Positions 59,688 through 64,000 of a stretch of 64,000 nucleotides of DNA are shown here, one piece after another. The position numbers and the translations under genes were made by a program. The notes under the pieces were generated by a model, which was not told where the DNA came from, made no database searches, and worked only from the letters and a program-made list of their open reading frames with translations. The stretch is from contig OY762308.1 in assembly GCA_963665555.2 (NCBI GenBank), forward strand, positions 2,666,001 to 2,730,000, read 5' to 3'. Origin of the DNA: CAXXXW01 sp963665555. GTDB lineage: Bacteria > Pseudomonadota > Alphaproteobacteria > Thalassobaculales > Thalassobaculaceae. The first letter of the stretch is position 1; each line of letters starts with the position of its first letter.

Positions 59688-60257
59688 TCAGGCCGCCAGC
59701 GTGTCCTCGCGCCGGTAGCGCGCGACGATCCCGGCGAACAGGTCCATCGCGCGGGCGACGGTCTCGGCGCCGTCGCAGGTGACGAGGTTTTCGGCGGCGC
59801 GCACGCTCTCGCTCCCCCATTCGGCGCCGGCGGCGACCATGGCGTCCCGGCAGTCGGCCGGGCCGGAGACCGCGCGGCCCGCCGCGTCCTCCGAGGCGAC
59901 CGTCAGCAGGACGCCGTCGCCCAGCGCCGCGACCGGCATGTCGGCGCGCAGGAACGCCTTCAGGACGCGCTTGGCGTGCGGGTCCTCGGCCATCTTGTCG
60001 ACGCTGCGCCGCCCGCCGGGGACGATCAGCCCGTCGTAATCCACCGCCAGCGTCTCGGCGAGATCGGCGTCGATGGGGAAGAAATGGCCCCAGCCGCCGT
60101 CGTACCATCCGTTCACCAGCCCGTTGGCCCGCGACACCACCTTCACCGCCGCGCCGAGTTCGATCAGGCGGCGCTGCGACGCGGTGAACTCGACCTCGTC
60201 GAACCCGTTGGCGACCATGAGGGCGATCGTCCGTCCCGTAAGCGGCTTGTCCTGCAT
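59688..60257 (-). CDS. DJ-1/PfpI family protein lacking the nucleophile cysteine
   Basis: 189 residues from ATG 60257. TIALMVANGFDEVEFTASQR, VDYDGLIVPGGRRSVDKMAE, and NLVTCDGAETVARAMDLFAG are PfpI-family blocks. At the nucleophile elbow, where the family has A-x-C-H-G, this protein reads VAALGDGVLL, with Gly and Asp in place of Cys and His. So protease or glyoxalase activity is not expected; a binding or chaperone role is possible. Confidence 0.82.
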   Translation of the reverse strand: MQDKPLTGRTIALMVANGFDEVEFTASQRRLIELGAAVKVVSRANGLVNGWYDGGWGHFFPIDADLAETLAVDYDGLIVPGGRRSVDKMAEDPHAKRVLKAFLRADMPVAALGDGVLLTVASEDAAGRAVSGPADCRDAMVAAGAEWGSESVRAAENLVTCDGAETVARAMDLFAGIVARYRREDTLAA

Positions 60258-60527
60258 CTGCGTCTCCAATGCTGCCTCCCCTGCGTTGGGCGTCCGCCGC
60301 GCCGGGCGTCCATCGCGCCGCGCGGGCCGGATCGAGGAAAACCCCGGAATGCCGCCGTTCGCCAAACCCGAACCGCGCCGCGCGGCCCCGGAGGGAGCCG
60401 GCGCGCTCCGCGAGCGTGCGAGGCGATTTCGGTCGGCGGCGCGTATCTAGCGCGCCCGGACGGCGATTGCAACCCCCGCGCCGCCCGTTTCCCCCGCGCG
60501 CGGCGGCGGGCCGCCGGGGCGCCGCGG
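60258..60527. other. Gap with no identified feature
   Basis: Between the PfpI-family start and tRNA-Gly(CCC). I see no protein-like frame, clear promoter or repeat; the sequence is GC-rich with scattered short palindromes. Confidence 0.5.
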
Positions 60528-60598
60528 AGCGGGTGAGGGGAATCGAACCCCCGTATTCAGCTTGGGAAGCTGATGTTCTGCCATTGAACTACACCCGC
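60528..60598 (-). tRNA. tRNA-Gly (anticodon CCC)
   Basis: On the minus strand GCGGGTG (60598-60592) pairs with CACCCGC (60535-60529). The anticodon loop is TTCCCAA, the T loop TTCGATT. Discriminator T is followed by CCG, so CCA is not encoded. Very similar in body to the tRNA-Gly(TCC) at 1094. Confidence 0.95.
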
Positions 60599-60742
60599 CC
60601 CGCGCCGCGCACGATAGCCCCGATCCGCGCGGCGGGCAACACGCGATCCGCGCGGCGCAAGGCGGGAACGACGGGGCCTGTGTTTCGGCGGCGAATCGTG
60701 CTAAAGCCCGCCCGGTTTCCTCGGCTTCCAAGGGACGGGACC

Positions 60743-61888
60743 ATGACGCGGAACCCGGGCGGACGGGCGGCCCCGCGGGCGCGCCGGCCGGATCGAAGAG
60801 GGCGCGCCGTCGCGGCGGCGCTGGCGCTGGCGCTCTCGCTTTCGGCGTGCTCGTCGATCGAGGACTTGTACGCCGGCCTCGGCATGGCGGACGGGGAGGC
60901 GCGCGACGGCTGGCCCGCGCTGGCGGAGGTTCCGGAAGGGCCGGACGATTCGGCCGGCGCGGAGGAGCGCGCGCGCCTGCGCGAGCGGTTGATGGCCGAC
61001 CGGGCGGACGCCCGGATGTCGAGCCTGTGGCCGAACTCGCCGCCGCCGCGCCTCGCGGCCCCGCCGCCCTCGGCGCTCGCCGCCCTCCCGGCCCCGCTGC
61101 CGGAGGCCGGACCGGCCTCCGAATCGACCGGCGCCGCGCCGGCGGCCGAGGCGGCCCCGGCGCCTGCTCCGGCCCCGGCTCCCGCTCCGGCCCCGGCTCC
61201 CGCCGCCGAGGCTTCGGCGCCGGCGCCGGTTCCGGTCCCCGCGGCCGCGGCCGCTCCGGTTCCGGCGCCCGCGACGGAAGTCGCCGCCGCGCCTCCGGCC
61301 CCCCTCGCCGAACCGCCCGCGCCGGTCGCGCCCGCGCCGGCCCCGGCGGAAACCGCCGCCGCGCCGACCGCCGGCATCGTGCTGGTCCCGCCGGCCGGCT
61401 CCGGGACGGGCGACCCGGCTGTGCTGCTGTCGCCCGCGCCGGAGGCGCTGGCCCCGGTGGTTCCCGTCGGCGCGTTCGCCGCCGCGCCCGGCGGGCCGTT
61501 GCGGTTCGTCCTCCCGGCGGCGGAGGGGCGCGCCGGGCTGGCGCGGACGATCCGGTTCGGCCGCGGTTCGGCCACGCTGTCGGCGGAGGACCGGGACGCG
61601 CTCGCGGCGCTCGCCGAACGGGCGGCGCGGAGCGGGGCGTCGGTCCGGGTGGTCGGCCACTCCTCGCTGCGGACCCGCGAGATGGACCCGATCGAGCACG
61701 CGATGGTGAATTTCGGCATGTCGCTGCGGCGCGCCAACGCCGTCGCCGCCGCCCTGGTCGCGGGCGGGATGCCGCCCGGCAGGCTGGTCGTGGACGCCGC
61801 CGGCGACACCCGGCCCGTGGCCTCGGAGGCCATGCCGTCGGGCGAGGCGCGCAACCGGCGGGCGGAGATTTTCGTCGAATCCTCCTGA
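60743..61888 (+). CDS. OmpA-family lipoprotein with long Pro/Ala linker
   Basis: 381 residues. The signal ends at a lipobox LSACSS (about residue 36). A ~100-residue Ala/Pro-rich stretch (about 125-230, with a perfect run of alternating Ala-Pro) acts as a spacer. The C-terminal ~120 residues are an OmpA-like peptidoglycan-binding domain: IRFGRGSATLSAEDRDALAA, VRVVGHSSLRTR, SLRRANAVAAALVAGG and GEARNRRAEIFVES. It likely tethers the outer membrane to the wall. Confidence 0.87.
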   Translation: MTRNPGGRAAPRARRPDRRGRAVAAALALALSLSACSSIEDLYAGLGMADGEARDGWPALAEVPEGPDDSAGAEERARLRERLMADRADARMSSLWPNSPPPRLAAPPPSALAALPAPLPEAGPASESTGAAPAAEAAPAPAPAPAPAPAPAPAAEASAPAPVPVPAAAAAPVPAPATEVAAAPPAPLAEPPAPVAPAPAPAETAAAPTAGIVLVPPAGSGTGDPAVLLSPAPEALAPVVPVGAFAAAPGGPLRFVLPAAEGRAGLARTIRFGRGSATLSAEDRDALAALAERAARSGASVRVVGHSSLRTREMDPIEHAMVNFGMSLRRANAVAAALVAGGMPPGRLVVDAAGDTRPVASEAMPSGEARNRRAEIFVESS

Positions 61889-61970
61889 CGCCGCGCCCGG
61901 CGCGGCGTTTCGTGCAAACGCGGCGGCTCCCCGCGCGGGACCGCCGCCCGGCCGCGGGGAGCGGACCGCC

Positions 61971-63266
61971 ATGGGCGATGCAATCGGGGTCGCGGTCGCC
62001 GGCCTTGGAACGGTGGGGGCGGAGACGGTCCGCCTCCTCGGCGGGTCCGGCCCGCTGCTGGCCGGGAGGGGCGGGCGGCGGCTGGAGGTCGCCGCGGTTT
62101 CGGCGCGCGACCGGGGGCGCGACCGCGGCCTGGACCTTTCCGGCGCCGCCTGGGCGGACGACGCCCGCGACCTCGCCGCCCGCGACGACGTCGATGTGGT
62201 GGTCGAGGCGATCGGCGGCTCGGAGGGGGTCGCGCGGGAACTGGTCGAGGCGGCGCTGGCCCGGGGCAAGTCCGTCGTCACCGCCAACAAGGCGCTGCTC
62301 GCGCACCACGGGACGGCGCTCGCCCGCGCGGCGGAGGCGTCGGGCGCGACCCTCGCCTACGAGGCGGCGGTGGCCGGCGGCATCCCGATCGTCAAGACCC
62401 TGCGCGAGGGCCTGGCCGCGAACGAGGTCGCGCGCGTCTACGGCATCCTCAACGGGACCTGCAACTACATCCTGACCGCGATGCGCGAGAGCGGGCGCGC
62501 CTTCGACGACGTGCTGGCCGAGGCGCAGGCGCTCGGCTACGCCGAGGCGGACCCCGCCTTCGACATCGACGGGATCGACGCGGCCCACAAGCTCGCAATC
62601 CTCTCCGCCATCGCCTTCGGCGCGGAGGTCGATTTCGCCTCGGTGCATGTCGAGGGCATCCGCCATGTCTCGCCCGTGGACCTGGAGTTCGCGGACGAGC
62701 TCGGCTACCGCATCAAGCTGCTCGGCGTGGCCGAGCGGCTGGCGGACGGGGCCGCGCAGCAGCGGGTGCGCCCCTGCATGGTCCCGGCGGCGGCGCCGAT
62801 CGCCCGGGTGGACGGCGTGTTCAACGCCGTCGCGGCGGAGGGGGACGCGGTCGGCGCGACCCTGTCGCAAGGGCGCGGGGCCGGGGCGGGGCCGACCGCC
62901 TCGGCCGTGGTCGCGGACCTGGTGGACATCGCGGCCGGGCGGACGGCGCCGGTCTTCGGCGTTCCCGCCGCCGGGCTGCGTCCGTCGCGCCCGGCGGGCG
63001 TCGACGCGCTGTCCGGCTCCTACTACCTGCGGCTGATGGTGATCGACCGGCCGGGCGTGCTGGCCGACCTCACGGCGGTCTTCCGCGACGAGCGCGTGTC
63101 GGTCGAGGCGATGATCCAGCGCGGCCGCGCCCCGGACGAGAGCGTGCCGGTGGTGCTCACGACGCACGAGGCCGGAGAGGCGGCGATCCGCCGCTCGGCG
63201 GCGCGGATCGCGGACTTGGATTCGGTCGTCGAGGAACCGAGAATACTCCCGATCGAGGCGATGTGA
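61971..63266 (+). CDS. hom: Homoserine dehydrogenase
   Basis: 431 residues. VAVAGLGTVGAETVRLLGGS is the NAD(P) loop; AAVAGGIPIVKTLREGLAAN holds the catalytic Lys region; GILNGTCNYILTAMRESGRA and AEADPAFDIDGIDAAHKLAI follow; an ACT domain (about 350-431, LRLMVIDRPGVLADLTAVFR) allows feedback control by threonine. It reduces aspartate semialdehyde to homoserine. ATG 61971 was chosen; glpX follows after 69 nt. Confidence 0.96.
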   Translation: MGDAIGVAVAGLGTVGAETVRLLGGSGPLLAGRGGRRLEVAAVSARDRGRDRGLDLSGAAWADDARDLAARDDVDVVVEAIGGSEGVARELVEAALARGKSVVTANKALLAHHGTALARAAEASGATLAYEAAVAGGIPIVKTLREGLAANEVARVYGILNGTCNYILTAMRESGRAFDDVLAEAQALGYAEADPAFDIDGIDAAHKLAILSAIAFGAEVDFASVHVEGIRHVSPVDLEFADELGYRIKLLGVAERLADGAAQQRVRPCMVPAAAPIARVDGVFNAVAAEGDAVGATLSQGRGAGAGPTASAVVADLVDIAAGRTAPVFGVPAAGLRPSRPAGVDALSGSYYLRLMVIDRPGVLADLTAVFRDERVSVEAMIQRGRAPDESVPVVLTTHEAGEAAIRRSAARIADLDSVVEEPRILPIEAM

Positions 63267-63335
63267 CCGGCCGGCCCGCCGCCCGCGCCGGCGGCGGCGC
63301 GGCCCCGGTCGAACCGGAACGAGGAAGACACGGCG

Positions 63336-64000
63336 ATGGCGGACGGCGATTTCCCGGCGATGGACCGGAACCTGGCCCTGGAGGCGGTGCGGGTGACGGA
63401 GGCGGCCGCGCTCGCCGCGTCCCGCCTGATGGGCCGGGGCGACGAGAAGGCGGCGGACCAGGCGGCGGTGGACGCGATGCGCCGCGCGCTGAACGCGCTG
63501 GAGATCGACGGCACGGTCGTCATCGGCGAGGGCGAGCGCGACGAGGCGCCGATGCTCTATATCGGCGAGAAGGTCGGCGCCGGCGGCCCCGGCATCGACA
63601 TCGCGCTCGACCCGCTCGAGGGCACGACGATCACCGCCAAGGGCGGGCCGAACGCGCTCGCCGTGATCGCCATGGCCCCCGAGGGCGGCTTCCTCAACGC
63701 GCCCGATGTGTACATGGACAAGATCGCCGTCGGCGGCGACCTGCCCGAAGGCGTGGTCGATCTCGACCGGCCGGCGGACGAGAACCTGCGCGCGCTCGCC
63801 GAGGCGAAAGGGGTGGAGGTGTCCGACCTCGTCGCCTGCATCCTCGACCGGCCGCGCCACGCGAAACTGATCGCCGATGTGCGCGAGGCCGGCGCCCGGA
63901 TCATGCTGATCTCCGACGGCGACGTGTCGGGCGTGATCGCGACCGCGCGGCCGAGGAGCGGCGTGGACATCTACATGGGTTCGGGCGGCGCGCCGGAGGG
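63336..64000 (+). CDS. glpX: Class II fructose-1,6-bisphosphatase, 3' end outside window
   Basis: 221 residues are visible and the frame is open at the right edge. MDRNLALEAVRVTEAAALAA opens it; VVIGEGERDEAPMLYIGEKV and IALDPLEGTTITAKGGPNAL are the metal-binding motifs of GlpX, then ILDRPRHAKLIADVREAGAR and MLISDGDVSG. It removes the 1-phosphate in gluconeogenesis. ATG 63336 follows GAGGAAG. Confidence 0.95.
   Translation, partial: MADGDFPAMDRNLALEAVRVTEAAALAASRLMGRGDEKAADQAAVDAMRRALNALEIDGTVVIGEGERDEAPMLYIGEKVGAGGPGIDIALDPLEGTTITAKGGPNALAVIAMAPEGGFLNAPDVYMDKIAVGGDLPEGVVDLDRPADENLRALAEAKGVEVSDLVACILDRPRHAKLIADVREAGARIMLISDGDVSGVIATARPRSGVDIYMGSGGAPE

Noticed and set aside
60447..63860. 1137-residue minus frame over the OmpA-like and hom genes
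   Set aside because: Arg/Pro-rich antisense of recognised genes with no motif.

Overview
The window comes from a very GC-rich alphaproteobacterium, most like the Rhodospirillales and relatives. This rests on established gene-order knowledge: the tRNA-tufB-secE-nusG-rplKAJL-rpoBC block, the cluster murA-DUF2948-hisG-hisD-UPF0262-phosphatase-infA-maf-rng-yacG, and alphaproteobacterial small families (DUF1289, UPF0262, DUF2948). Codon use is strongly G/C at third positions nearly everywhere. The exceptions are the 3' end of a restriction-like gene near 28 kb and a cluster of secreted proteins at 46-50 kb.

Layout. 1-0.7 kb: 5' part of rlmB on the minus strand. 0.8-14.5 kb: a consensus-like promoter, tRNA-Tyr, tRNA-Gly, tuf, tRNA-Trp, secE, nusG, rplK, rplA, an L10 leader, rplJ, rplL, an attenuator-like hairpin, rpoB, rpoC and a terminator hairpin. 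14.6-28.5 kb: mixed accessory and housekeeping genes. These are a DNA methyltransferase fused to a nuclease-like domain, ribA, an L,D-transpeptidase, yggS, a hipBA module with four evenly spaced operators, two paralogous secreted proteins, an outer-membrane barrel, a small ADP-ribosyltransferase-like protein, yciB, dusA, a PEP-mutase-family enzyme, a double-hotdog thioesterase, and a stand-alone HsdR-N-like protein between two copies of an intergenic repeat. 28.5-32.2 kb: a peptide-type ABC importer without its ATPases. 32.4-34.4 kb: a haloacid dehalogenase, a small coiled coil and a trypsin-like protease. 34.4-42.1 kb: tRNA-Thr and the murA-to-yacG cluster. 42.1-45.7 kb: an allantoinase-like deacetylase, an MFS transporter and an enolase-superfamily enzyme.

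45.7-50 kb is the most unusual region. Five tandem paralogues encode secreted proteins of about 210 residues with six conserved cysteines in a family I do not recognise. They form two groups (2 + 3 genes), each followed by an almost identical 70-nt element. A promoter lies before the first gene, and patches of perfect identity alternate with variable loops.

50-60.7 kb: an M23 peptidase, the dTDP-rhamnose operon (rfbC-B-D-A), an LPG-synthase/flippase-like membrane protein and two glycosyltransferases, probably a surface-polysaccharide locus. Then speD-speE, a DUF1289 protein, a DJ-1/PfpI protein lacking its usual cysteine, and tRNA-Gly(CCC). 60.7-64 kb: an OmpA-like lipoprotein, homoserine dehydrogenase and the start of glpX, which runs off the right edge.

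All functional names come from reading motifs by eye. No database search was possible.
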